Assembly: GCA_903772945.1 (NCBI GenBank)
Contig: CAICTM010000700.1
Span: 1 to 52,128 of the forward strand
Reading direction: 5' to 3'
DNA length: 52,128 bases
Source of the DNA: Seminavis robusta
Taxonomy: Eukaryota > Bacillariophyta > Bacillariophyceae > Naviculales > Naviculaceae
The notes beneath the pieces were generated by a model. That model ran no database searches and was not told where the DNA came from. It saw nothing but the letters and a program-made list of their open reading frames with translations. Position 1 is the stretch's first letter. Each line of letters opens with the position of its first letter. Shown here piece after piece: positions 9,556 to 20,385 of this stretch. Made by a program: the position numbers and the translations under genes.

Positions 9556-10178
9556 GGATCAACACTAGTCAAGTCTTTTCAAAGTGGCTACTAGATAAGA
9601 GTTTCTATCCCTACAATGAGTTAAGGGCCACCAGGTACAGCTTTGAGTGCAGGTATGTTTTGCTGGAAGCAGGAGAGGTCCAGCATCCCAGTTTCAGGTC
9701 ATTGAAATGTGTGGCAGTGAGTAGCTTTGACCCTCCCAGCCTGGAACAACTCATCATGAGTGGAAATGCCAAGCCCATGACTCCTGATATGAGTTGCATC
9801 CTTGACAGCTTGGAATCTTGGGGATACTTCCATAACATTGAGTGGTACAGTATTGTTCTTGACATGGTAGCCACCATGTTTGAAGAGGACAAACCTACAA
9901 GCAAGGAGAAGATGTATAAGCAATGCATTTACTGGAGAGTTAGAGAGAAGGCTCATGAGACTTATGAGTATGAATCCCTTCGCCATGATGCAGTGTTGAC
10001 TTACTGGTCTGACTGGTTTGACAGGACCTACCCAATTGTCAAAGTCTCCTTCAGGGTAATGACACTGATGAGTGAGGATTTTGTTAGTGACATCATTACT
10101 TATGTTCAGACAAGAGGAATTGTTCCTTACCCTTCCAACATGGATGGACCTGACTCCATCACTAGTTCTGAAGATTGA
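9552..10178 (+). CDS. Unknown ORF convergent with the transposase
   Basis: A 208-aa ORF with a coding-like composition (many Trp, Tyr and acidic residues; for example WYSIVLDMVATMFEEDKP and WRVREKAHETYEYES). I do not recognise a family, signal peptide or membrane segment. It ends 62 bp before the end of the transposase reading frame, tail to tail, and may be the second gene of the same element. The antisense frame over the same DNA is also open but its product looks like a shadow. It could be a fragment of a larger gene if upstream exons exist. Confidence 0.45.
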   Translation: MRINTSQVFSKWLLDKSFYPYNELRATRYSFECRYVLLEAGEVQHPSFRSLKCVAVSSFDPPSLEQLIMSGNAKPMTPDMSCILDSLESWGYFHNIEWYSIVLDMVATMFEEDKPTSKEKMYKQCIYWRVREKAHETYEYESLRHDAVLTYWSDWFDRTYPIVKVSFRVMTLMSEDFVSDIITYVQTRGIVPYPSNMDGPDSITSSED

Positions 10179-10239
10179 GACATGAGAATGAAAAGAATGT
10201 TCTTTGTTGGTGTTTGTTATCCAAGTAGTCACACAGTAG

Positions 10240-13200
10240 TCAAACAGTAACAGTAATAGTGAAACTTACCTTTTTGTCCCACCATTTCGCCACCTCTGCA
10301 ATCTGCCATGGATGAGTTGGCTTGGTGCAGTACTGGCCAAAGAGCAGCTTTCCATCATTGTCATTGACATGGTGTGCTTTGGTTTCCCTGCACTTTCCAC
10401 AATAGCTTCTGCTGCAGCTTCTTGCAACTCCCTCATCTTGGACTACATGGTTGCTCCTTTTGAAGCCACACCGCTCACAAAACATTCTGCTTCTGAATAC
10501 ATACCTCACAGGTGGTGGCATTGGAGCAGCTGGCTCTTCTGGTGGAGGAGCGACTTGGAAGCCATTGTTGTTGGCTTCAGTAATTGCACCGGCAACAATG
10601 CCGGCATTAAGAGTTGCCGGATTGCCGAGTGCAGTGCCACCGCCCAAGTCGGGATATTCTGTTGGTCTTGTTCTTACTGGATGTTGTGTCGCAGGAACCC
10701 GTTGTCGGTTTGTGTGTAGTGTGTTTTGTAGACGCTCACGGTCGGTGTCATTGGCAACAGGTGTGATGAACTGAATGCTTTCAAGTTCGCGGCGCCTGTT
10801 GTAGTAATCCAAGAGGAAAACGCGACTCTTCCTGTTGAGTAAAATAGTATTATCATCCCCTTCGGTCCAAAGCTTGAAGCGTCGAGCTACCTCATTGTTC
10901 CAATCTTGTTCAAAAGCGCGGTAGCTTCGAGGACCAGTTCGAACGCTGGCATTGTAGTTGCCGTGGGTATCTTCAAAGTAGCTTGCTTCTTCTCGGTCAA
11001 TAATAGAAGCAGCATTGGTAGCATCCGGCATGCGAAATGGTAGCCAGGCATGCTGTTGTGTCATTCGTTTGAAAGCTTCAAGGGAGGATTCGCGACTGTT
11101 CGTCAGTGGTAAAATCTTGTCCACTTCTGACTGGATCATGTCTCTGTTCCTTTCATCCACTGTGGTTGCCCTGTCAGCGACATCTAACATACGTTCATTA
11201 GGATTGTTGGTGTTGTTTCCTCCATTTGCTGCAGCGATCGCCAAGTCTTCCTCCGTAAGTGTCACTTCTACGTCGTCCTCCTGTGAATTTTGCGCGATGT
11301 CGTCATCCCCTAAGTTCTCGTCCACAACCTCATCTTCCACAACCTGGCCATCAAGATTGGTTTCTTCAACCGCGGGGTTAACAACCAGTTCCATGCTGTC
11401 CGGCAGTGCATAATCGAATCCAAGGTACTCCTTTGTCTGGAATTCCCCTTCAAGAGTGGGAACTGCGACGTTCTGATAAGGGAGTCGGTCATCGGTATAC
11501 CCTACAGCTTTCGCTAGGCCATTCAATAGCAGAAGCTTCTCTGTTTCCACTGTTCCGTGATCTACCATGCCCAGTCTAGCAATCGATTTTGAGTGGTTCT
11601 TCTTTTCAAAGAAATAATACATAAGCCTTTCGGCTTTGTGGATCCCTGTAAAATAGAGATAATGGTTAGATATAAGCCAAAGCAATTACCCAGAAAGAAG
11701 ACGCATTCTTACCAATGATAGTTGCCCTAAGTACCGAATGAGCAAGGTCAAGATTGTCTCGCTCATTGGTATTTGTTCCTCGCGCGACGTAGACCACACC
11801 AGTCTTTGGGTTTAACCGGAACAAGTTGACATGGGTCGGATCGCTAAGACATCCCTTGTCGATGTAGGTCATTTGCTGCTTAATGACATCTCTGTTTTTG
11901 GTGCTGTTCTTGAAGATTTTCTTGGGGCGAGGCGAAGTGTCGTCATCTCTCATTGTTGATAGTTGCCGTTCTACCTGCGCATCCTTCGCCAACATGTATT
12001 CAAGCACTGCTTCCACATTACTACGGAGGATGTTGGAAGGAGGAATTACAGCATTGGCCTCTTTGAGAATCTCCTTGTTTGTTGGTTCACGGCGAAGCTT
12101 TTCTTGAAGGAGTTCTTTGGCTCTGTCATATTCAGAAGGTTCAATAATGAAGATCGCCCTTGACATCAGCATTCTGAAGATTCCCCCTTGAGCACTGTTG
12201 CAGTCATTCAGTATCTCATTCCATCTCTTCAACCAATGGAACGGGTCCAGAGCGACATGAGCATTGGGGAAGCATCGCTTGACAACTTTGTGAACCTGGC
12301 AACAATTATCCACATAAACCACCTTGACCGCATTCTCCATTGGTCCCATTGGTTCCCTTTTCTTTGCGTGAAGATTTCTATTCAGGCGATCACGAAGTCG
12401 GACCAAGTCAGCTTCAATCTCAGCAAAGGACTCAGAGTACTTCAGCGCTTTCCAAAAAACAGTCATGCCATCCTCATTTTGAATGGTTACCAGGCACTTA
12501 TATGGGCAGAAGCTTTGGCCTTGACCAGTCCACACTCTGATCTTCTTGGCCAGCTTATAGTTGAAGTCAATTTTCAGGATATCAGCGCAAAGCCCCTTCA
12601 TCTTGGACTCCTGGACCAATTTCCGGCTTTTGAATACAGTGGCAACAACACAGTCAATTCGGTGCTTGCTAAGATGTTTCCCATTATATCCGCCCTTGTC
12701 TTTGTAAGAGGAGAACAATGGGGGTGGCGGTGTGGCTTCGGGTTCTTCTTCTCTTGGTTCTTGAGTTCTGGCATTTCTGGAATACGGGTTATGCAACCTT
12801 CGTGGAGGCTCTACCTGCTGCAGCGACTGTTCATATTCAGTGAGACTGGTGCATGCGGATTCGTATTCGTCTTCGGCAAACTGCAGGTCAGTTTCAGCCG
12901 CTTCAACCTGTAGACGGTATGTCTCATAGTAATCAAATGCTTTCTGTTTCCACCTTGGTAAAATGCGGCGTAGCTCTGCAGAATAGTCTTCTAAAAGACA
13001 GTCTCGAAGCTGTTTCAGAGTAGTAATTCCAGCTTGTTGAAACTTCTTAATCTTTGTTGCTCCAAGCCCAGGGAATACGTTGCGTGCCCCAAACACATTG
13101 TGATTGTTCTTGGATGGCAATATTCTAGAAAAGGAAATATCCCCTTCCCATTTCTGCTTTGCCGCATTGTGCTTCATCTGCGCCTGTCGCAACAGTCTTT

Positions 13201-13924
13201 CCTTAGAGCCCTTGTGGTCACGATATTCTTGCAATTCAATATCAGGATGAGCTTCAACCATGTAGTCATCCATAAGTTTCGCTTTTTTGTGAGGGCGCAA
13301 ATCAATCTGCTTTCGCCCAACTGCTTGCAAGTAAAGGGCATGGTCTGCTAAATACGCGTCCTGGGCCATTGTCGCCAACCTTGACGCGATCGTAGCTGTC
13401 GCCTCGGTGGATGATGCCTCCACGACAAATCGGTAGAGCTCATCATCAACTGCGTATCCAGTGCCCAGAAAAAAATTAAAGAAGGAATGGTACACCGATG
13501 CATCCAACTTCATTGAGTAGGCATTGTATCCTGCGAATCGGCGCCTGCATCTGCTGCATGGATAAAGCATCGTGTCAAGATAACGGTGGCGGTGAATTCC
13601 AAAGAGCACTTTGGGGCAATTTATCCAGCGGGCTTTTGTGACTTCAACATGGTCTTTCTTCTTGCAATGTGGACATGTGGGAGTGTGGTTCTTGAAAAGC
13701 CTGTGTGGTACCCAAACGGCCATTGTCTTCAGATAAAAGGCATCGACTTTGGTCTTTTTTCCTTTGTTCAGAAGGTTGCTATCATGGCGACCACTTTTTG
13801 GTTGAATCTCTCTCCAGTTGGTTCCACTCGAAAAGAACGCCACTGGATCCTTGTCTACCTGCCCTCTTATCTTCTTCACAAACTTCCATTGAGCACTGCT
13901 TAGCTGCTTGGGGACAGCGGCCAT
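10240..13924 (-). CDS. DDE-type transposase-like protein, two exons
   Basis: Exon 1 is 11713-13924 and exon 2 is 10240-11645. The 67-nt intron 11646-11712 has GTAAGA and TACAG ends and keeps frame (RATIIG/IHKAERL). The product is about 1205 aa. In order: a zinc-ribbon-like part at about 85-130 (CPHC, then CSRCRRRF) similar to DUF6729; a helix-hairpin-helix at about 285-307 (FPGLGATKIKKFQQAGITTL); an RNase H-like core with KIDFNYKLAKKI (about 452), VVYVDNCCQVH (about 534) and VALDPFHWLKRW (about 556-563), which fit a DDE/D-type triad with the last acid not assigned; and a C-terminal Cys/His cluster (FCERCGFKRSNH, SYCGKCRETKAHH). A strong donor (GTAAGT) at 10269 hints at a further short exon, so the last nine residues are uncertain. 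MAAVPKQL at 13924 is the first good ATG. The family resembles large algal and animal DUF6729/KDZ-like transposases; terminal repeats were not found. Confidence 0.7.
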
Positions 13925-15395
13925 GGTTACGGTAAAGGAAAAAGCAGCGTGGACGCGGTTGTCATTGTCGGCATTTTTGTGCGTGCAGAGCTGAAGTAAC
14001 ACCACAAATTGAGGATAGCGTGAACCTTAACAAACAATGTGTTGGGACATCAACACATGTTCGGTCTGCGTTTTCGTGACTGAAAAAAGGGTTGGATCTT
14101 GTATCGAATTATTCATGTTGACCTATTGGGTCCGCACGGTATTGAAATATAAGTACAGTTTAAGTCTTTTAGCCTGTCAATAGAAAGCGAAAAGAGAGAT
14201 AATACGGGGACTATTAGATAGAGGATTGGACGCGATTATATATAGCCATGGAGAATATCGAGACCTGGGATGCTAAGTCCTCCCCCCCTCTTTTTTTTCT
14301 CCTCCTGGAAGGAACCTACTATGGGGACGACCCCTCCGTGCCGATTCAGAGGATGAGGTCAATGAGAAGAGTCTTTGGCGAGCCGTGCCCAAACAATGAT
14401 TGGAGAGGACCCTGACGGTCAATGAAGTAAAGACCACGCGGCACCGATTTAGAGGATTTGATAGTGATCCTTCTCGATACTCATTGTTTAGAAACCTGTC
14501 TTTTTACCCAGAGTGCTGGCTCCTTGGTCCATTTTGGGCCACTGCAAGTAAGTTGCTTCCATCCACAGGCTGGCTCAGACTTGTTGAAGCACTAGCTAGC
14601 TAATACCTCTGAAGCACTAGCTAGCTAATACCTTTTAGTACGGTATGTGATGGCTTTGTGAAACCAAAAGGATTGTGCGTGGGATACCGGTACGGGTACA
14701 GAAGATGTTTCATAGATACTAGCGTTACAGGCAACGAGGAAGCAAGAAGTGTTTGGAAACAGCAGCCACTCTTCCCAGAGTTTGCGGTATCGGTATCTAT
14801 GATAGCTGGTACCAGTAGTGGTAGCGTTGAATGAATGCCAAATACATGTAACAGTTCCGCAGCCTTTTTCAATAAAAGGTAGCTTCCACTGAAACAATGT
14901 CAAGCTTGAGTTTGAACTTTCTGTTTTGATACGGTACTTGCTGTTTGCTACCGTACGGAGACAAAGCAATGCACCGCACATGTACCGTAGATACATTTAG
15001 ATTCTAGAGAGTGAGGTAAATGTGTTTGTATTTGACGCGATCAATGACTTGCCACGACGCATCACGCTTTCTCTAAATTTGGCCGCGAATTTTTCGAATG
15101 TTTCATTTCTTCTGGTTGTTGTTGCCGTGCCAAGCTCTGTTGCTGGATGCGAGGGAGGCTGTCTTTAGAAAGGGTTCCTAAGATATCGATTGTTGTGTGT
15201 TTGCAACTTGTCAAAAAAGGACACGGTATAGTGGGACTCACTCCAACTGAAATCGTGAAGAGAGGAAAGAGGGATCCTTGTTCGCACTGGCAGTTCTCTC
15301 TTTGATGCCTTCATAATAATTCGGTGGCACTTCTTTCTTGTCATTTTCTGTGTTGCATTTTGTCCTTTCGTGGATACATTACGATACGGTAGACC
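13925..15395. other. Intergenic, 1.5 kb, with short repeats
   Basis: No gene is supported. A 24-bp direct repeat (TGAAGCACTAGCTAGCTAATACCT) occurs at about 14583 and 14609. Around 14642-14680 the minus strand reads SFWFHKAITY, close to SVWFHKAVTY of the DUF4239 gene, and 14400-14425 resembles the DNA just upstream of that gene (about 6265-6290), so a scrambled relic is possible. A pyrimidine-rich tract lies near 14280-14310. The last few hundred bases should hold the promoter of the LRR gene at 15396. Confidence 0.5.
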
Positions 15396-18300
15396 ATGAA
15401 CGATCCACTGCTGCCATCGGCATCTGCCACTAATGGACGTGATGAGTTCCCCCCGCCACCAACAAGCTCCAGCAGTCGCAATCTCATGCAAGACGAGACC
15501 ATGGTGGCACGTACTAGTATGACATCGTCTTCCAGTTCTTCTGCTCCAGCGCTGGAACAATCCGCGGGATTGTCGTCGTCTCCTGACGACGAACTTCAAA
15601 ATAACAACTCCATCAAGACTCTACGCCACAGCAATCGATCTCTGACCACAGGTTCCTACAGCTTTGACAATGTTGTCAATGCTTCCACTTCTGCTGCTGA
15701 CGACGACCAAGTCCAACGAGTCCATCTCAACGTGAACAATACGTACGATGATTCCTTTTTTGAACCTGCCGATGAAGAAGTTGTATTCATCAGTAGTTCC
15801 AGTAGTACTACCACAGAGGAACTGGAAGAATTGAGTAATGAACTAGAAGATGAAGAAGAATACATTGTCCAAGACGGACACCAGGACCTTCAAGACGAAC
15901 ACAGTCAAGACAATGACGGATTCGACGACGATGATGATGGGGAAGACCATGATGAACTCAATGTTGCATTCCATCACGATGATGAAGACCACGACAGACT
16001 TCTTGATGCCAAAGAACCACCACAACAACAATCAGAGGACAACAATGGCGATGACGACGAGCTGGAGTCGTACAACCAAGCTCTCCAAGCGGACAATGCC
16101 AGTAAGGAAATGAGGATGGAAGATCACTCCGAGACGGAGAACGAGGAAGACGCCAATCAAATGATAGAAACCATACAAAACACACTCAACCAACAACAGC
16201 AACATCAGCAAACTGGAACTCGCGATTCTGCCGTCTTTACCACGGAAGATGACTATGAAGAACGAGAAGAACCTCCTCGCTCCGTGGCATCCTCACAGCA
16301 GGAAGAAGAAGACGACAATTCACAAGCATCGCCCATGGAACATGACGACGACGACGACCGATTGGAATATCCCAATGTGTCCTACCAACAAACCGTGGGA
16401 CAACTCGTCCTGGCAGATCATGGGTTGCTCTTTTTCCAATGGGAAGAAACCAAACTCTCCATTCCATGGGATCAAATTGCCAAACGTCAAGTTTCGCCCC
16501 CCAACTTTCATATTCCCATGTTGCGCGTCAAAACCACCGACGATGAGAACTACATGTTCCGATTGCCCGATGCACAAATGGCCGAAACCTTGCGAGAAGA
16601 TTTGAAATTGTTTCCAAACTATAATCGACGGAGAAGTAGTAGTGTCGCACAGTCACAACAGTCACAACAACAGCAACGAGAAGCACCACAACCACTTCAT
16701 TATGATTATTATGATGATGATGACGATGAGACGGAAGAGTCTTCCTCGGAAATACCCACCACGACACATACCGCTCCCGCTGGTCCGAGTGTTCATTCAT
16801 TTTACCATGATGCGGAAGATATATCTTCGCTCCACCCACCAGACGAAACAGTACCGTTGCAAACAGGAAGGAGACGTGCCGATGTGTATGGCAATTCTTT
16901 TCACTCCGACGACCATTCCGACGAGGATACATTTGAGGATGACAACGACGTGGAAACGGCTCGAAAATCGGCACGCCGAGAACTGGAAAGAGAACATAGC
17001 AAACGGTTGGATCAACAACAACGAGACGATCGACCATTTTGGGGAGGAATCTTCTTTGCCTGTTGTTGGAGCGCGGTCATCTTTTTGGCGGTGGGCGTGG
17101 TGGGTGGGTACTTTTGGGGCAAAAGCCAAGGCGGTGAGAGTGATATTAGTATGACGAATGCACCCGTGGTATCACCGGTACCCATTCTGGCGCCCGTGAC
17201 CTTGCCACCCAGTCCAGCTCCCGTAGTAGTAGTAGAACAACCTATCAAGCTGCCGTGGGAACCTGATGTCGTGGAAGTGCCTGTGACACCGTCACCATCC
17301 AGCACAGTCAGCACACTGGCGCCCACCAAACGGGGACTTCCACCCAAAGAAACCAGCCAACCAACCGCAGTACCCACAACGCTGTTGACACCGACCACCG
17401 ATGCTGCCCCCACGACACTGGTTCCGACAAAACGCGGACTTCCACCGAGAGAAACCAATCAACCGACATCCTTTCCAACGGCAGAGTCTGCACCCGTCTC
17501 GTTGGCTCCGACGAAACGTGGACTGCCTCCGAGGGAAACAGACCCACCAACAGTCGGGCCGACCACGGCGGCCGACAATTTCACACCTACAATTTCCAAT
17601 AGTGAGGAATCCACTCCCGAGCCAACGACGACGACATCCGATGCTGGAGCGTCCACTACCCCGGGCCCAACGGCGGCAGAAACAGGTCAGCCAAGTGTCA
17701 ATAATAATGATGCAGAAGGGACAATGCAACCAACCCTGACATCGGAGAATACACAGATGCCACAACCCACCGCTGGAACGCCGGAACCATCAGGCACAGA
17801 GACTCTTGCACCAACGCTGGCTACCAACGATACACTCGTACCCACAGCAGCGTTGGATGTCGGAACTCCAACAGTTGCCAATGACCAAACGCTTCAACCC
17901 TCTGTCGCCGCCTCCACAAACTCTCCTACGACCAGTGACACCACCGCCGCCACGACAGAGTTGCCGACTGCCTCCTCTCCGGTGTTGGACACTTTGAGAG
18001 GGGCTTCCTCGGACGGCGGCGCAGCGATGGATACCCCTGGCACTCCTCAGAATCTTGCGTCGCAGTGGTTGCTAAACGAAGATACCTTAGCAGCAGGGCT
18101 GCCACAAGCAAAGCAGCTCCAGCGCTATGGTTTAGCGACTCTATTTTACAGTACTGGAGGCGATGCTGCATGGGACGCACCGCAACAACGACAAGCCACC
18201 AGTAGTACCAACTCTTGGTTGAATGTGGATTCGGACGACTGTACCTGGAGTTATATTGTATGTGATAGCAACTTGGAGATTGTGGCATTGGAATTTCTTC

Positions 18301-19160
18301 CTCCGGCGCCTACCTTGGTCGGTTCTATACCACCAGAGATTGGACTCCTGACGTCGTTGACCCAGTTTGTCATTGGTACTGGGGATGCGGAACAATCTGC
18401 GACGGCACGACGAGCAGTGCAACTCCACAAGGCACAAATGGAAAGCCGGGTTGGAGTCGTACTCAAACAATCGAACGGCGCCGAATCCGTCAACGCGGGA
18501 ATGCTATCGGGGCCTGTTCCCTCGGAAATTGGCAACCTCAAGTTGTTAGAATCATTTCAGGTTGCGAATCAGGCTATCTCGTCGACACTTCCAAACCAAG
18601 TCGGTGACATGTCATCACTGGTGACGCTTGACCTGAGCAATAACCAAATTTCGGGAACAATCCCTGTGACGACAGGAACACTTGGGCAACTGAAAGAGCT
18701 CCGACTGGGATACAATATGCTAGAGGGTGGTCTGGAGAGTGGTTTATTCAACGAACCAGGTGGGCTGCTGACCAGCCTGACCGGACTATTCCTGAATAAC
18801 AATATGATTGTTGGAACTCTGACCACCTACTTGGGGTTGCTGACCAATATTGAAACGGGCCTGCAGCTGCAAGCAAACGCCTTGGAAGGAACCCTTCCAA
18901 CCGAGCTTGCCCAATTGACGGAGATCAAAGTATTTCGGGTGGATTCAAATAAGTTGAGCGGTCAGATACCAAGCGATTTGCGAGCATGGTCGCAAATCGA
19001 GGAGTTTCAAGTGCAGGACAATTTGTTTTCTGGTGACATGCCAAGGGAAATATGTAGAGCTTTCTCCGTCATTGGGACCAATGCCTACGCCAACTGCGAC
19101 GAGCTGTCTTGTACATGTTGCAAATTCTGCTGCAGCAATGGGGAATGCGCAGAATCCTAA
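15396..19160 (+). CDS. LRR receptor-like protein with cytosolic GRAM/PH-like domain
   Basis: A 1254-aa single-exon protein. Residues 1-325 are disordered and very acidic with Gln runs. About 330-405 forms a compact domain (VGQLVLADHGLLFFQW, then LSIPWDQIAKRQVSPP, MLRVKTTDDENYMFRLP) with the strand pattern of a GRAM/PH fold, which often binds phosphoinositides. A further acidic linker leads to RRELEREHSKRL and one membrane helix at about 548-575 (FFACCWSAVIFLAVGVVGGYF). Outside comes a long Pro/Thr stalk with three copies of APTKRGLPPRETNQPT, then the N-cap (LQRYGLATLFYSTGGDAAW, DDCTWSYIVC) at about 905-945, about eight degenerate LRRs, and a Cys cap (CDELSCTCCKFCCSNGEC). The GRAM/PH call is by eye. 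The stalk should be heavily O-glycosylated. Start is the first ATG after stops upstream. Confidence 0.87.
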   Translation: MNDPLLPSASATNGRDEFPPPPTSSSSRNLMQDETMVARTSMTSSSSSSAPALEQSAGLSSSPDDELQNNNSIKTLRHSNRSLTTGSYSFDNVVNASTSAADDDQVQRVHLNVNNTYDDSFFEPADEEVVFISSSSSTTTEELEELSNELEDEEEYIVQDGHQDLQDEHSQDNDGFDDDDDGEDHDELNVAFHHDDEDHDRLLDAKEPPQQQSEDNNGDDDELESYNQALQADNASKEMRMEDHSETENEEDANQMIETIQNTLNQQQQHQQTGTRDSAVFTTEDDYEEREEPPRSVASSQQEEEDDNSQASPMEHDDDDDRLEYPNVSYQQTVGQLVLADHGLLFFQWEETKLSIPWDQIAKRQVSPPNFHIPMLRVKTTDDENYMFRLPDAQMAETLREDLKLFPNYNRRRSSSVAQSQQSQQQQREAPQPLHYDYYDDDDDETEESSSEIPTTTHTAPAGPSVHSFYHDAEDISSLHPPDETVPLQTGRRRADVYGNSFHSDDHSDEDTFEDDNDVETARKSARRELEREHSKRLDQQQRDDRPFWGGIFFACCWSAVIFLAVGVVGGYFWGKSQGGESDISMTNAPVVSPVPILAPVTLPPSPAPVVVVEQPIKLPWEPDVVEVPVTPSPSSTVSTLAPTKRGLPPKETSQPTAVPTTLLTPTTDAAPTTLVPTKRGLPPRETNQPTSFPTAESAPVSLAPTKRGLPPRETDPPTVGPTTAADNFTPTISNSEESTPEPTTTTSDAGASTTPGPTAAETGQPSVNNNDAEGTMQPTLTSENTQMPQPTAGTPEPSGTETLAPTLATNDTLVPTAALDVGTPTVANDQTLQPSVAASTNSPTTSDTTAATTELPTASSPVLDTLRGASSDGGAAMDTPGTPQNLASQWLLNEDTLAAGLPQAKQLQRYGLATLFYSTGGDAAWDAPQQRQATSSTNSWLNVDSDDCTWSYIVCDSNLEIVALEFLPPAPTLVGSIPPEIGLLTSLTQFVIGTGDAEQSATARRAVQLHKAQMESRVGVVLKQSNGAESVNAGMLSGPVPSEIGNLKLLESFQVANQAISSTLPNQVGDMSSLVTLDLSNNQISGTIPVTTGTLGQLKELRLGYNMLEGGLESGLFNEPGGLLTSLTGLFLNNNMIVGTLTTYLGLLTNIETGLQLQANALEGTLPTELAQLTEIKVFRVDSNKLSGQIPSDLRAWSQIEEFQVQDNLFSGDMPREICRAFSVIGTNAYANCDELSCTCCKFCCSNGECAES

Positions 19161-20385
19161 TGGAGATTGCATGCACGATGTGAACATCACTAACTAATGA
19201 AATGAGCGGCTGCAGTGGGCATGGGAATCTCGGTCTGCTCTCCTGCGCATGGATGGGACCATGATAAGCACACTAGATACGGGTAGAATAGAAGCTACAA
19301 CAGGAAGCGTGACGGTTTGTTTGATAGCAAACCGACGATAAAGGAACGACTTTTGAGATCTTGCCATGAAGTTTGGCTGCTGCCTCCACTTGTATCCCTA
19401 ACGAGACAAGTGGCTACCGGTATGCTGGTACATGGAGCAACCAGGATCATATTATTATGATGGCAACTCGTACTGCTGTGCATTACTAGAGCGGATACGT
19501 GATCGGCATGCTGCCATCATACACATGTAGTACTGCCGTTGCGACATGGCACGCTACTTCCGGAACAAACACCGTCCGAGCCCGATCCTGCATTGGCAAC
19601 GCAATTGGCACCTTCCTTCCGTCGAGAACGGGGCAATGGTGCAGCCAAGCGTCATTTTTTATTGACGAGGCGGTGATGTGTCAGTTGCTAGATCTGGTAC
19701 AGGGATGGTTGTGACGGGTTGGAATTAGGAGGGGTGGTGATCGCCCCTCCTGAAACATTGTGATGAACCCCGAGAGAGCTCTCTCTTGCACTGATCCACC
19801 ACTCCTGCTTTTTCTGAGTCCCAGTTATGATGGGCAGGGGTTTGGTTTGATACACCCATTGATCCATACTATACATAATGCAGTCTATTACATAAAACAA
19901 TGAGTAATGAGCTAAACAATGAGCTTTGGTGTCGATGTGTCAATAATGTGTCAGTCGAATTTTCAATCCGTCTGGACTATAATTGGAGTCACGATCACCT
20001 GTACTGGTACGGTAAGCTCATTGCCCCAATGATTTAACCACATTTCTACTGACTCTTCCTCGATTGATAACGTAATAAACGTCATCAAGCTGTTTCTATT
20101 TTTATTATTTCTTTCGTATCAGATGATCAGATGGCTTCGGGGCAGTTCCAACCCTGCGAACGCCAAGATTTAAAGTAACTTCACGAACTCTCCTCTTTCC
20201 TTCACTCATAAGAACTGTCGTGAATGATTTTTTAATCTCTTTGCTCGGCGCGCTCCAAGCGGAACAGGCGACGAAAGGATTGAGAAGAAAAAATAAAATG
20301 AAAAATGAAAAGAACTTCCTCAGCTCTTCCTCACAATTTCAGATTCCACAATCAATCAAAGAAATAGAGTAAAAGATCAACAACC
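19161..20385. other. Intergenic, 1.2 kb, no gene seen
   Basis: Short open frames only. Several small palindromes of the ACCGGT and ACATGT kind are present. The last 150 bases are A-rich and probably hold the 5' UTR and promoter of the hydrolase at 20386. Confidence 0.5.

Noticed and set aside
9699..10232. 177-aa minus-strand frame opposite the unknown ORF at 9552
   Set aside because: The plus-strand frame has a better coding composition. The transposase donor at 10269 could in principle splice into this region, but no convincing acceptor was found.
12188..12913. 241-aa plus-strand frame inside the transposase
   Set aside because: Antisense of the conserved RNase H-like core; no family features.
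9111..14250. Terminal inverted repeats for the transposase block
   Set aside because: I compared the flanks near 9300-9400 and 14000-14250. GTTGGACATCAA and GTTGGGACATCAA occur on both sides in direct orientation, but the match is too short and imperfect to call an element end.
17012..17881. Several Gly/Val-rich minus-strand frames opposite the LRR stalk
   Set aside because: Low-complexity shadows of the Pro/Thr coding region.
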